A stretch of 64,000 nucleotides of DNA, taken from NCBI GenBank assembly GCA_900312665.1, contig ONZQ02000003.1, positions 2,409,968 through 2,473,967 on the forward strand. Direction: 5' to 3'. Shown one piece after another: positions 32,701 through 44,915 of this stretch (position 1 is the first letter of the stretch; each line of letters begins with the position of its first letter). This DNA is from Cephalotrichum gorgonifer (taxonomy: Eukaryota > Ascomycota > Sordariomycetes > Microascales > Microascaceae). The notes beneath the pieces are model-generated. The model made no database searches, had not been told where the DNA came from, and saw only the letters and a program-made list of their open reading frames with translations. Made by a program: the position numbers and the translations under genes.

Positions 32701-35700
32701 TGGGCTGGTGAGGGAAGACTGAGGTCAAGGTTTCGTTCGAATGGATCAGGTGCCGTCGACCTCGACTTTGTCTTTCCTCTATTATCACCAGTACGAACAG
32801 GCAGTATTTTCGGGCTAGCATCAACTACATGTAACACCATTGCGGTGGATGGGGAGCAGTGGAGAGCTGTATTGGTGGTCCTAGCGCAATAGTGTGCCAC
32901 GCTAGTGTTTTCTGTTCGGGGCGCATACAGAATTGGAGGGGGTTGCACTCTATTTGGGCACGGTACCAAGTGCGGTATCCTCCCCGCATGCACGGTACTC
33001 CCCTTTATCGGCAGGCACTACCCGTCCCGTGAGGGCTGGGTGGGATCATGTATTACATATATCCCCCTGCTACTTATTTGGCGGAGCGAGGGACGACCTT
33101 AATACTCTCAAAGGAGATTATAGTAACATACAAGTATTATGGGATTAAGATTTATGGTTGTAATTACAACGTGCCCTTCAGGGACCCGATGGAAGGGCTA
33201 TAGAAGGATCTTTTACTTGACGGGAAACGGTGTGGCGTGAGGGTTGTTGCTTAGATTGCTGATCTTTGAACACCCTTCTGGCGGAATCGGTTATGTCTCG
33301 GCGAGGAAAACAAAGCCTACCTCTTGCCCGCTATTGGTCTGGCTGGGCAGAATTTACCTTGTGCCTGTACGAATACTTGTACCCAAATCCAATGAGCACA
33401 AACTACAAGTACGCTGTATGTACAGAGTAGTGCGAGTACCACCATTGAGACCGGGGTGATTCCCCGCTGCAGGCGGATCCCTGCTCCCATCAGCGGGCTC
33501 TGGGAATCCGTGCCTTGCATGGATGGGTCGGAGTCTGTGCCTGGAAGTTGTGCCTGGGGGGAATTCTCGTACTCGTACGCTTGTATCCACTAATGCGCGA
33601 GAGCTGGGGGACGGAGAACGACTGTTTGCGGCATTTCAAGCTTAAACGTGTTCATGCTGTCGATCTTCCGAATGCTATCCCCAAGGCGTGGAAGGCCATT
33701 AATCAACCCGTCGGGCAGAAGGGGATTATGCATCAGGACTTCCTTGACGGGCTTCCCTACGTTAAATTTCCGGAGCACGAGCATGAGCACGAGCAGTTGA
33801 AAGGAATGTGTGGAATAGCTGGATTCGTCCGTCCCCATCCTGTGACGAGTACTTGGTACGAATACGCGGAGAGACGCGCAAAAACCTCGATGTACATCGA
33901 TCGATCGTGACAAGGGGGCAGAGTATTTGCGCCATGCTGGGTAAAGTAGTCTCTGAGTGGTATGTGCAAGCATCCATATCCCTGCAGCAGGCACCACTTC
34001 TCATAAATCTTCTCTGCTCGTACGGAGTAGCAGTAATAGCTTTACCCGTAATTATCGACCCTGGGGCATATTACGACTTCGTAAACCCGTGTTGCAATGG
34101 CTCCAAGCCTCTAGATCCGGTGTTACGACTTATAAGCCAGCTCACGGGTTTCTCTTTGTTGCCGATGGCCGATGGTGGGGCTGAACACATTTCTGGAGGC
34201 ATGGAGTACATTTCGCACCCTGCACGGGTAATGCGTTGACACGGTGCAGGCGGCTGCTTGATTGACCCTTGATCTGCCTTTTCTCAGACGTTGAACCACG
34301 TTATTCTCTCTCTAGCTCCGATACCATCTAGCAGGGACAATAGCAGGGACGACCATGTACCCCCCTTTCGCAGGTCTGAAACACACACTGTGCACCTGGA
34401 CCCCGCGCCTTCTTGCCTTTCCACCACTTCCCCCTTGCACCTTCCCCTGGGAAGTGCCCCTCGCGAAGGCGGGCAGGGGCAGGGGCAGGGGTAGGGCCAA
34501 GAGTCCATGCATTCTACTTGTATTCTGTCTGGATTCATATTGGTGGTGTGGTGGGGATGGTCCCTGGCATGTCGTATTAGTCGTCGGGGGACGGGCGCTG
34601 CCTCCGGATCCAACGCTGCATCACTTGCTCCGCCTCTCTCCGCTGACTCTTCTCTTCGTGATGTCAAATCCTTCATTCTCACTTCTTCCCTTAATTGATG
34701 TTTACCTCGTGGTACTCTTGACGTAGACCGTCATACACTCTTCGTGTCTCATTTTCACCTGCCTGTAAACCGGCGCAGATCCGCTTCTGTCTGTTGGTCA
34801 CCCCGATTTAACCTCACTTACACGACGTTGCAACAGGCGCAAATCCCGGACGATTACTCTCTCACCTCGACAAGTGCGAGTACACTCTTCCACCACCCCC
34901 TATCGCACTCCCCTTGGGACGAAGCCCTCGAAACGAACACTGTACGGGGTAGGTGATCTCCTTGTCAACTCCCCATCACACCCCTCCGGGCCTACGCTTC
35001 GACTCTTCCCGTGGCCCTGGATGTTCTCTGGGAACGAGCAGGTCGCAGGAGCAGTAACCCTCCCTTCCGACCCTCCCGGTCGTTCCCAAGGCCTCTTCTC
35101 CCACCATACCCCGATCTCGTTTGCGCTCGGACACGTATCTTGCCTGCTGGCTAGCTCAGGCTAACACCGATCGTCACCATCCACAGGCTCCGCTTCCTCC
35201 TTCACTTCCCCTTTCCACTATCTCTTGCACTCCTACCTGTGCTTCAACAAGCCTCGCGTCGATTTTTTTTCTCTCATTTTTGCTGCCTTCCTTTGCTCAG
35301 CTACTGTTCGTTACTCGGATAGCAAGCTGGCATGTACATTCCATTCTTAGTTCTCTCTTAATCCCTTTCTTCCCAGTTGTAGAACAACATCGATGGTCCC
35401 ACGGTCTTTCCTTTAGAGTCGAGCATTGCCAGTCGTTTTTGATATACCCGGGCATAGTTTTCATCTTGTGTCGCCTCATTTGCCATCATCGCCGCCCTAT
35501 TCCGTTCGATTTAGCTGTCATCTATTGCCTCGCGTGACGACCTCTCGACCTCGATCCGATACGAGTACTTCATTGTCACCCCCTGGTCGGCTGCCACTAT
35601 CCTTCTCCGAACGAGTTACACGCAATCATCTTCCAGACCACGTACGACGACCTAGAGACGGCTTCGACCCTGGCCTTGTGGAACTCGGGCCGAGTTCTGC

Positions 35701-35815
35701 TCAGAGACTAAGCGGACCAAGGGGGCCCTAAGAGCACTCCGGGGTACGAGTCGAAGGGGGGGAACGTCACTCCGATTTCGTACCGTTGCCGAATGGCAGG
35801 ACCGGAGGGTGCTAA
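26701..35815. other. gene desert of about 9.1 kb
   Basis: No frame of more than about 140 codons, no recognisable domain and no convincing intron chain on either strand. There are no terminal repeats or transposase or reverse transcriptase motifs. It contains a (GGGGCA)-type repeat at 34471-34496, several copies of TACTCGTA/TACGAGTA (28691, 28846, 33570, 35560) and of TACTCCGTA/TACGGAGTA (31491, 34021). The last 400 bases are probably the 5' UTR and promoter of the next gene. A non-coding RNA gene cannot be excluded. Confidence 0.5.
34471..34496. repeat. (GGGGCA) repeat
   Basis: Four near-perfect GGGGCA/GGGGTA hexamers in a row in intergenic DNA. Confidence 0.85.
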
Positions 35816-38449
35816 ATGAGTTTACCCCAAAATGGAAGAGCAATGGACCGGCCTGATAATGCAGGAGGATCCGTTCGTAGGGCGAGAGAGCGGGCGGAAA
35901 GAGAGAGGGCGGAAGCTGGCATGGTGAGGGGGGACCGGCGAGGTGGACCAACAGCGATACCGCGGCCGCAGGCGTTACAAAACAGGACGGGGCCTATCGG
36001 TGACTCCATCTCGAGACCGACTCAAATCCCCCAGTGGCCGTTACGCGGCGGACCCATTGTACCCATCTCAGGCCCTTCGGACCCCGAATCGAACCAGCAG
36101 ACCACGGCCAGGTCACAGCCGCCCCAACGACCACCTCGCCCGAGCAGGGTACCGTCCATCTTGGACAGCTCTCGTGTGCAGGATCCTACGCCAGTCTTTC
36201 AGTATCAAGCGAAGAGTGTGGCCGAGCCTGACACCGAGTTCAATTCTTCTATACCTCCAACCCCATCCTCCACCCAAACACTATCCTCTACTGCATCTAT
36301 TCCGGACTTCCCGATGCCCGGCGCGCCAGGTGCATCTGCCATGCCCCCTCCTCGACGAAGCGTTACCCTGGGCCCACCACCCTCCTCTCGACGCGGAGCC
36401 TCCTCGTTCTACTCTAATGTTTCCTTCGTGTCTCCCATTCCAGAGGAGAGCCCCAGGATCAGGTCTTACACCTCCCTAGCCTCAAGCGCCGCTATGCCCG
36501 AGAGCTGGGGTTCATCACTGCGGGAGGACAGTAGCCCGGGTCTTCCAGACGATACAGATGGGGACGTGGTGGGGGTTACCAGCGATGGAGATGGAAGCAA
36601 GATCGTTCGGAGCGCGAGCCTGGGAAAGATGGCAAAACCGCAAATCGTGATGAACAAGGGCGGCCTGGGCTCCGGTATATCTCAGCGACCGGATCGGACA
36701 GCGGCTCAGGAGAATCCTTTTGCTGATGCCACTGGACTTGCGGAGGCATCAAGTTCGGAGAGCCTCAGAGGGGCACCGGAATCTTCTACCCCAGCAGGTT
36801 TCGCAGCGGCAGGTTACGGCGATCCTGCGCAGCCGCCAAGAAGGGCGGCAGCATCTCCTCAACCCGACATTAGTTACAATAGGCTATCCGCCATAAGGCA
36901 GCCCCCCAGGTTAGACATGGAGGCGGTGGAGAAGGCCAACGCGCGCGGAAGTATGACGAGCTTACCGGAGCTCATCCGCCGGGCCACTAGACTGGCAGGG
37001 ATGATCGACCGTGGCAAGCGGCCAGCGAGCCGTTTCGAGGATCTCGATTATCCGGATGAGAAGGCGCGGGGGGGTTATTCCGATCAGTTCTCAAGTATGT
37101 CTCTCGGAGCACCTAGAAGGTGCCTCCTTGGCCACTGTGGGCGATCTCGTGCTGACTTATTATGGTGAATAGGTGGAGACGATCGATATCAGTCTGGGCT
37201 CTCCGACATGCTAGCAGCATTCCCACCTCCAGCGCAGGCTCGCGCAAGCCGCCCAGGAAGTTGGTTCAGAGGCAGCGCCGGCTCGTGGCCGCTTTCGCCC
37301 CCGAACGCCCAAGGCAACGCGCAGCAGGATCCAGGGGTCCAAACAAGGGACGCACCAGAAACTGCCAAGGGGAAGAGGAAATACTGTGGTCTCCCGCTGT
37401 GGGCGCTCATTATTGTGGTCATCCTCATCGTCGGTATTATTGCTGCGGCTATTTTCGTACCCCTCCAGTTCTTCGTCTTTAATAACCGGAATGGGGGAGG
37501 GCCATTCGGAGGCACGGCGCTGGAGCAATGTCGAAGCCAGCTAAGCTGCCGGAACGGAGGGACCAACGTCGTGACTCGCGATGTATGCTCTTGCATATGC
37601 ACTAACGGATTCACGGGTGTCAACTGCGACTCCGCGGGCTCGGCTGGATGCACGACGACACGACTGGTCAACATGGACGATAACCCAAACATCGATAATG
37701 TGACGCTGGGCCAAGCAATCCCCAGGCTCATCACGGGAGCGCAAGGCAACTTCTCGGTCCCCCTTTCTGGAACGACAATCCTCGCCCGCTTCAACACAGG
37801 TAGTCTCTCGTGCACTGCGCAGAACTCGCTGGTCACTTTCGATGGCCGGTCTGTGAGGCCAGGTGCCGCCGCCCAGGCTCTTATTCAAGAGGAGGACGCT
37901 AGCATCGACTCGGTGGCCCAAGGGGCCATATTTGTATCGATATCTGTGATTACTGTCTTCCCCGAGCCAACGAGCGTTTCCGGGGTGCCTAATGGGGGCT
38001 TTCGAACAATCCCGAGTCCCAACAAAAACTTCATATCCCCCGGGACGACGACGACGACGGTTACCGAGACCCTTTCATCACCCCCCACACGCGCGACAGC
38101 GACCAATACCCCGACGACTGGTACCCCCAATGCGTTTACCATTGACGAGGTCGTTTTGGACTTTGCGCGAGTCGCTGTGCTTTTCATACTACAAGAAAAC
38201 GGGATAGCGGACGCGTCTCGTGCCCAGGCCGTGCTACAGCGCTTTTTCACGTCAGCGGATACGAACTCTAGGTCGGCCGAGCAAGCGATGAACATCGATC
38301 TCGAGAACGGGAATACGATTGACTTGGTCAACTTGAGGATTGATGCGGGGACTGGGGTCTTTGGGGGAACTGCGGCAGCCAAGAGAAGTTTGGACAGCAG
38401 CCCTCTAATACGACCTCGGGGATGTCGACAGTTCGCCAGGCACAAGTGA
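35816..38449 (+). CDS. single-pass membrane protein with EGF-like module
   Basis: Exons 35816-37094 and 37173-38449 (intron 78 nt, GTATGT donor, GCTGAC branch) encode 851 residues. The first about 495 residues are Pro/Ser/Arg-rich and disordered, with no signal peptide. A strong TM helix at about 499-528 (LWALIIVVILIVGIIAAAIF) is preceded by KGKRKYC. Beyond it a Cys-rich EGF-like module (CRSQLSCRNGG then CSCICTNGFTGVNC) and a Thr-rich segment lead to a folded-looking domain up to the C-terminus. The basic side before the helix predicts type II topology, with the EGF-like part outside the cell or in the lumen. I know of similar unnamed proteins in moulds; the function is not known. Confidence 0.82.
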
Positions 38450-39424
38450 GGGCGTTTTCTTCTTCTTCTTCTCCTTGTTCCTCACACACACTCTCTCTCT
38501 CTTTTATCTCCTTTGGGATAGCGGCGGGTGCTTGATGGCTCCCCTGGGTCGGCCGGCGAGTATTTTTGGTTCGCGGCTGGACTTGGCTGCGGTGCGGCAT
38601 AGGCGGTTACACTTTTTCCGTTCTCACTTATATCTGATGCTGGGACCATCTATTATTGGCGCTGGTTACACTCTGTGACTTCATTTCGCCACCCTTTTTT
38701 CTTTGTCACAGACGTAGTCCGTCGTCTACGCCGATCTCGAAGCGTTGGAGTCAGTCACCTGGTGGGAGGAGCTCACCTTTGGGTTTATTTATTTCTGGGG
38801 TACTGAGGCCTCGTGGGAGCCCATATACCGAGGGGATATGGGGTGGGAAGGATGATGGGACATGTACATACTTGCATATCTATCCTCCATATTAGACCCG
38901 ATTCTGTCTATGACTCTGTTGGTGCCAGACTAGTCCTGATAGTGACATGGAGGTTTAGTTGTTGATGTTGGGGGGGTATGGGTTTTTATGGCTCTATCAT
39001 GGTATATATCCAGGGCAAGGAAGGATGTTAGTTATATTGTCTTTGACCCGGTCCTTGGAATTCTTCGCTACTTCATTCTTGGTTGACATGTTTTAGTTGT
39101 GAGAAATTCGAGCCGGCGTTTGTAGTTTGTAGTTTGTATGTGGTGCGGAGTACGAGTATTGGTAGCTCCGGGTTGAAACTTTCGCCCCGCATGCAAAGAG
39201 GTGTGTTAACTACTTGACTCAATCTTCTGAACGACTTTACCGATATTTTACTACCACCACTGTGATATGTGCGGTCGGTGACATTATAGTATCTACCGCG
39301 GGCACTCGGCGAATACAATTTCCTCTTGTCACAGCACACAGGCATTTACGACACCTAGATCCGACTTCATCACTCAACAAGGCGTTCCTTTTTCCCCATC
39401 TCGAGACTCTCCGACCGCGCCGCC
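38450..39424. other. intergenic
   Basis: 3' flank of the EGF-like gene and promoter of TAD1; one TACGAGTA at 39151-39158. No gene seen. Confidence 0.6.
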
Positions 39425-41054
39425 ATGCCCACCGACCGCCAAGCCTCGCCGGAGCGTGCCCTGTCCAAGGCTGATGAGGTCGCGGGCCTGGTTATGAGGC
39501 GATTCGAGGAGCTGCCCCGGAAGAGGAAGCCGGCCGTGCGGGACACGGGTGTGCGGGAGTGGACTACGCTTTCTGGCATCGTTGCGGAGCGGGAGGGTGA
39601 GATGAGGTGTATTTGTCTGGCGTGAGTATTTCTTTCCTAACCCCCCCTTTTAATTATGTTCTTTTCTGTTCTGTTCTTTTATATTCATCAACATCCTCCT
39701 CTGCACCCACGGGATACATCTGTTCCGTAAGACCGGAAGCTCCCCTTCATTACATCCGTAGAGAAGATGTGAGAGAAAGAAAGGTAAAAGAGAAAAAAAA
39801 ACCGAGTTTTGACTTATACGTATGCTTGTGCGCAAACTAGGACGGGCGTGAAGTGCCTACCGGCAAGCAAGGTCAGGGTGGCAAACGGCAACGGAATCCA
39901 CGACTGGCACGCCGAGGTCCTCGCCATGCGGGCCCTCAACCACTTCCTCCTCACCGAGTGCCGCGCCATCCTCGAGTCCCCGGCCTACGACTCGTTCGTG
40001 GTAACGAGGGGGGCGGCGGGGGGGAGGTGGCCGTTTGAGGTGCGCGCGGGCGTCAGGCTCTACATGTACGCCTCCGAGGCGCCCTGTAAGTCCCCCAACC
40101 CCCTTTTCCATCTTTTTCTCCCTCTTATGTCTATTCCTAGCTTTATAGAGTCGTTACCTGTCAAACATCCGTGCTAACTTTTTTTCTTTTTCCCCGCTTC
40201 AAGGTGGTGATGCGAGCATGGAGCTCACGATGTCGGCGCAGGAAGACCCCACGCCGTGGAGTATACCTCCCCCTCCATCCACCACCACACCCGCCACCGC
40301 CGAGGCTGATGCAGATGCCGACGCGCCCCCCGCCCCCTCCCTCCCCGGCCGCGAGTACTTCTCCCGCCTAGGCATCGTCCGCCGCAAGCCCTCCCGGCCC
40401 GACGCGCCCCCGTCCCTATCAAAGTCCTGCTCCGACAAGCTCGCCCTCTGGCAGGCCACGTCCCTCCTCTCATCCCTCACCTCCCTCCTCGTCGCCCCGG
40501 CCGGCGCCTACCTCTCCGGCATCGTGGTCCCCGAACCCAGCTTCGTGCCCGCCGCCTTCGCGCGGTGTTTCGTCGATAGGATGGCGCCCCTGCGTGCATC
40601 CATGGCGAAAGAAGAGGAGCGTGCGGGCGGGTACAGCTACGCGGAGATGGAGCCCCTGACTACCCGCCTCCCCTTCGAGTTCTCGAGACAGAGCGGCGAC
40701 GCCCCCGCCACCTCCATGGCGCCCTGCAACGTCTCGGCCGTGTGGACGCCCGTCCTGGAGGAGGGCCTGGTCGGCGGCGTGCTACAGGGGAAGAAGGCCT
40801 TCGCGGACCGCGGGGCGAGCGCCGTCTCGAGGAGGGGCATGTGGGTCCTCGCGCGGGAGGTGGCGGGCGCGCTGGCCGCCTGCGGCGGCGACGCCGGCCC
40901 GACGGAGGCGCTGGCCGCGCGGAGCTATGGCGAGCTGAAGGCCACGGGGCTCCTGGAGGGGAGGAGGAGGGTCAAGAGGATGGCGAGGGAGGAGGCGCTA
41001 AAGGGGTGGGTGAGGAATACAGGGGGCGAGGAATTTGGGTTGGAAGTGAGCTGA
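39425..41054 (+). CDS. TAD1: tRNA-specific adenosine deaminase Tad1 (ADAT1)
   Basis: Exons 39425-39621, 39841-40085 and 40204-41054 encode 430 residues, in phase across introns of 219 and 118 nt. The A-to-I deaminase zinc site is complete: His89-Ala-Glu91 in HAEVLAMRA, Cys148 in PCGDAS (the Cys codon is split by intron 2), and Cys223 in SKSCSDKLALWQ. The N-terminus matches the family (ADEVAGLVMRRFEELP, then VREWTTLSGIVA). Tad1 converts adenosine 37, next to the anticodon of tRNA-Ala, to inosine. A Pro/Thr/Ala-rich spacer of about 60 residues separates the PCG motif from the third ligand. The C-terminus is rich in Ala/Glu/Arg and GC-biased. Confidence 0.93.
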
Positions 41055-41640
41055 GGTCCTCCTCCCCCCTTAGCTCGTTCCTGGGAACAGACATGGTATA
41101 TGAGAAGCGTCTTTTGCGGTGCTTTCTAATATGTTCCGTGGACCTGGAAACGCCCCCCTCATTCATATTGACCCTGGTATTCGTAAAATGATTCACATCA
41201 ACGACCTCATCCCCGAGAACATAGAGCGAGACAAACCAAACCTGTCGGCCGCCCTAACCTGTTGAATTCCCACCCCCTTCGCCCTTTTCTCCCTAGACCG
41301 CCCGGCGTCGTTCCGCATCACAGATTTCACAAGCCAAGTTGAGCACCCGCCCTCCCCAGCCAGAACGGCGGGGGCGGGGGGGAAAACCAATATCGAGGAG
41401 CAGGAAATGGGGATGTGACGATATAAAAGGATACGAAAGGAATGGATTACATTTCCTCCCAACCCGTTTAAAAGCGAGACCCGGCCAATGATAATAAAAC
41501 ACCAACCACCTTGAACCCCGACGGATGCGTTTTTGCGAAAATATAACTAGGATATCTTCCCCAGCCCACTAAACTACACCCGTCCCCGCTTCTTCGATCA
41601 AAAAAAAATCGTTGCCTTGCTTTTTTCTTTCTCGAATACC
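41055..41640. other. intergenic between convergent genes
   Basis: 3' flanks of TAD1 and EGD1. No gene seen. Confidence 0.6.
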
Positions 41641-42524
41641 TTACTCGACCTTCGACTCGAAGTTCTCACCCTCGACGAGGTCGGGGATGTCCTCATCATC
41701 CTCGTCCTTCTTCTGGAGCTGGTAGCTCTCAGCGAGCTTGCGGAGCGAGGCAAGGGAGTCGGGGCCGAGCTGGTTGAGGATGCCGGGGACGAGCTCGGTG
41801 AGCTCCTTGTCCTCGCCGTTTCCGTAGATGGCGAAGGTGTTGGACTGGACGGCGGCGTGAACTGAGGAGAGAAATGTTAGAATCCAAGAATTACCCTTCC
41901 CCGTCGATTTTCCAACCCCCTCCAACCCTTCTCCCTTCGTGAATTGTTTCCCACTGGCCAAGTCGGGTACACGAACTTATCCGACATCGGATGGGGGATA
42001 TATGGTTGAGGAGGGGATGGCGACGGTGACGGTGACGGGCGAGAGAGCGGAATATCAACATACCCTTGGGGGCCGAGAAGTGGATGACGTTACCGTCCTC
42101 CTTGAACATGTTGACCTCCTCAATGGCCTGGATGGGCTGGACGTTGAGCTTCTTCAGCGCGCCCTGGAGCTTCTTGTCGTCGGCGCCGGAGCGGGCGGGC
42201 GCCCTCTTGACCTTGCGGCGGGGGGTACCCTTGCCACTGCCAATGACTGTTAGAATCCACCACGCATTTATAGACTAGACTTCGGGACTGGGACTTGGGT
42301 TGGCTCGGTGGCTGAAGAAGAAGGTAAGCCGGGATGAGGGGGATATATCACATACCCTATGGTGGACAGTCAGCAAAAACGAGACGACAAATTGAGTTGA
42401 GCGGGGGGAGGGGAAGAGCTAGACACCGGGGGGGCGGGGGAGGCGGGGGGATATATGTTGATATCTTACCGATCCTGGCGCTGGCACCGAGCTTCCTGAG
42501 ACGCTCCTGAACTTCCGTGTCCAT
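41641..42524 (-). CDS. EGD1: nascent polypeptide-associated complex subunit beta (BTF3-like)
   Basis: Secure coding parts are 42470-42524 (start MDTEVQERLRKLGASARI), 42064-42236 and 41641-41861. They carry the KGTPRRKVKR ribosome-binding motif, the NAC domain (IEEVNMFKEDGNVIHF, then SNTFAIYGNG and LGPDSLASLRKLAESY) and the C-terminal IPDLVEGENFESKVE. NAC beta with NAC alpha binds nascent chains at the ribosome exit. How exon 1 joins exon 2 is unusual. The best-supported path inserts a one-nucleotide exon (G at 42356) between two introns, 42357-42469 and 42237-42355, each with a good donor, branch site and acceptor. That gives ARIGGKGTPRRK and 149 residues. The alternative single intron ending at 42247 gives ARIVIGSGKGTPRRK and 152 residues. 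Confidence 0.92.
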
Positions 42525-43384
42525 GTTGGGCGATTTGGTATGTGGGAAGGATGCGCGAGGGCGGAGAAAGGGCGGTTCGTCGGTAAACTGGGGGGGCTAA
42601 GGTCGGTCAGGGTTAGCTAGGGTGCGGGCGGTCCAAAGAGCAAAAAACACTAGGCAGCCGAAACGGGGGGGATGCGGCGGGATACGATCGTCGTCCGGGG
42701 TTCGGGTTCGGGATGACGAAAAACAAAATAGATTTGACATACAAGGAATTCGATTTTCCGATGGAGAGGGTCGTTCGGTTGGGTGAGGGCGCGGAAGTCA
42801 ATCGGCCAGGAAGGATGTGGAGGTTTGTATCGGGCGGTGGAAAAAAAGTTACTGAGCACCAACCGCAGACCCCGTTTGTGCGTGCCAAGAGTTTGCCAGT
42901 CGGCGGCCCCTGGCAAAACCTCGGCAATTGGGTGATGGGGTTAGTTGTGGGGTGATTTGCGAAGCGTGGCCAGCTGTCGATGGGGGATGGACCCCGGTAT
43001 AGCTTCCATCTTGTTGGTCGAACCGCCATAGTCACGTGACAGGATGACATATATGGTTTGATACTGGGTCGCCAGCGGCAAACGGATGGATGTTCAGGGT
43101 AAAAAAGACGCGACGTCTTTTTTTGAGGGGTTGGTTGTCCAAGGGAGTTGAGATATTAAGATATTACAGTGGCTTTGGCCAAGAGCATCAGATCCCCAGA
43201 AATTGGCCCCTCCTAGGTCCCAGCCTGCCTGCCAACACCCACCGGGACAACGCGTCGCTACTCGTACAGAACCCCACTCACCTCCTCCTCCGTAATGCTT
43301 GTTATATCGCTGCCCTTGGGCCGTCGGGGCTGAGCGTATGCAGAGTTGTAAAACCAGAAACCTCCTCGTGTTGACTAACATCCC
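42525..43384. other. intergenic, EGD1 promoter side
   Basis: 860 bp upstream of EGD1 and downstream of CBP4 (both minus strand). It includes a conspicuous CACGTGAC-type motif (GTCACGTGAC at 43031-43040), a common fungal bHLH/CPF1-like site. No gene seen. Confidence 0.55.
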
Positions 43385-43903
43385 CTAGGCTGTTGGCTGA
43401 AGACCAGCGTCCAGCCTCATCTGCTTCTGCCTCTCCTTCTCATCCTCAGCGTCCTTCCGGTTCTGGGCTAGGGCGGCACTCTTCTTCCTATCCTCCATCT
43501 CCTTCAACGATATCCAGACTAAAAGAAGTTCCCGTCAGTCTTACCGAAGGGGACCCGCCCCTCCCGGACTATTTGGGGGAAGGAAAAAAACACCTACTAT
43601 GCTTGTCTGATTTCGCCGCCTCCTTCATGTTTGTGACGAAGTCTTCGAACTCCTGCTCCTTCTTCCCCCTGTTCGCTAGGCTTCGCGCCTGGAGCTCCGG
43701 GTTATACTTTTTGAACAGCTCCTCTTCCGTCGGGGTCAGCTTCATCGTGAGGTAGGGCCCGCCGACGGCTATTAGCCCTCCACTGTATAGGGACGTCTGC
43801 GTCAGCTGCGTTCGAACTATTCGGGCAGGACGGGAAGGGGGGTGGCGACTGACCCGGCCAGCATCTTGGCCCAGAGCCAGTAATTTGTCGGTTTCGGTGC
43901 CAT
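43385..43903 (-). CDS. CBP4: cytochrome bc1 assembly factor Cbp4
   Basis: Exons 43854-43903, 43598-43782 and 43385-43518 encode 122 residues in phase, with donors GTCAGT and GTAGGT. The N-terminus MAPKPTNYWLWAKM is followed by a short membrane helix (GGLIAVGGPYLTM) and the family block TPTEEELFKKYNPELQ, then FEDFVTNMKEAAKSDK. A charged C-terminal helix (MEDRKKSAALAQNRKDAEDE) completes it. Cbp4 is an inner-membrane mitochondrial protein that acts with Cbp3-Cbp6 in the assembly of cytochrome b into complex III. Confidence 0.93.
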
Positions 43904-44761
43904 CGTCTGCTAGGTACTCGGGAGCTGGGGCGACTTCGGGATGCCGAAAATTGGAGGTTGAAGTCGTTTTATGACGATGTCGGTTTCGTTTGGGTCCCGA
44001 GATATTCGTATTAGGAAGGCGGTCGGAGAGTGCATGCGCCACTTGGGAGAGCGCCACCAGGTGTGGCGGGTGTGGCGGTGCTATGAGGTACATTGGGCGA
44101 CGGGTACAACCACCCTACCTGAGAAACAAGGCCATGGCGTCAGCCGGTGATTTTAGTCACTGGGGTCATGACACCTGGGTCTCACTGTCATGTTGTACCA
44201 GGGCACGAAACACCTACTGGGGTGTCCTCAAACCGTCATGGCGCTTGGCTTGGGGGCCACTGAGTTTAGGGTTATCTAGAGATAAGACGCCGTACATGAT
44301 CTCGGATGTTTCGCGCCCATAGCATTAACATCTTAGCACGGACTATGTATTATCTCTTCTCTCATCTCCAGCGTCCAACCTGGTTGAGAAACATCTCCAC
44401 AGTCCTCTCAAAAGTACCTAATTTTTAACCGTTTTTTTTTTTTTTTGGGAGGGTCGGTTGAATATCCCCACACGAGTACTATGAGTGGTAAGGAGGCAGC
44501 CGCCCCCAAGAGGCCTCCTTGCTGGTCATCATCTTCTGTCGACGGCGGATTTGCGAGTTTAAATGGAATCCCTACAAGGTACCGCCCTGTGACACCCATC
44601 CCAGGGCTTTCAGTGGGCCAAAGGATATCCGTCCGAAGAAAGCGCAGGCGGATCATGACTGTTCCGGGTTTTAGCCCCTTGTAGAGCACTCGCGCTGCCG
44701 TCATTACTTGTCACACAAGTATTGTACGAGTACCGTACATCCCGGCTGTCCTTCCCGAACC

Positions 44762-44915
44762 NNNNNNNNNNNNNNNNNNNNNNNNNNNNNNNNNNNNNNN
44801 NNNNNNNNNNNNNNNNNNNNNNNNNNNNNNNNNNNNNNNNNNNNNNNNNNNNNNNNNNNNNNNNNNNNNNNNNNNNNNNNNNNNNNNNNNNNNNNNNNNN
44901 NNNNNNNNNNNNNNN
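44762..44915. other. assembly gap (154 N)
   Basis: Unresolved bases. Any frame crossing it is meaningless; the true length may differ. Confidence 0.99.
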
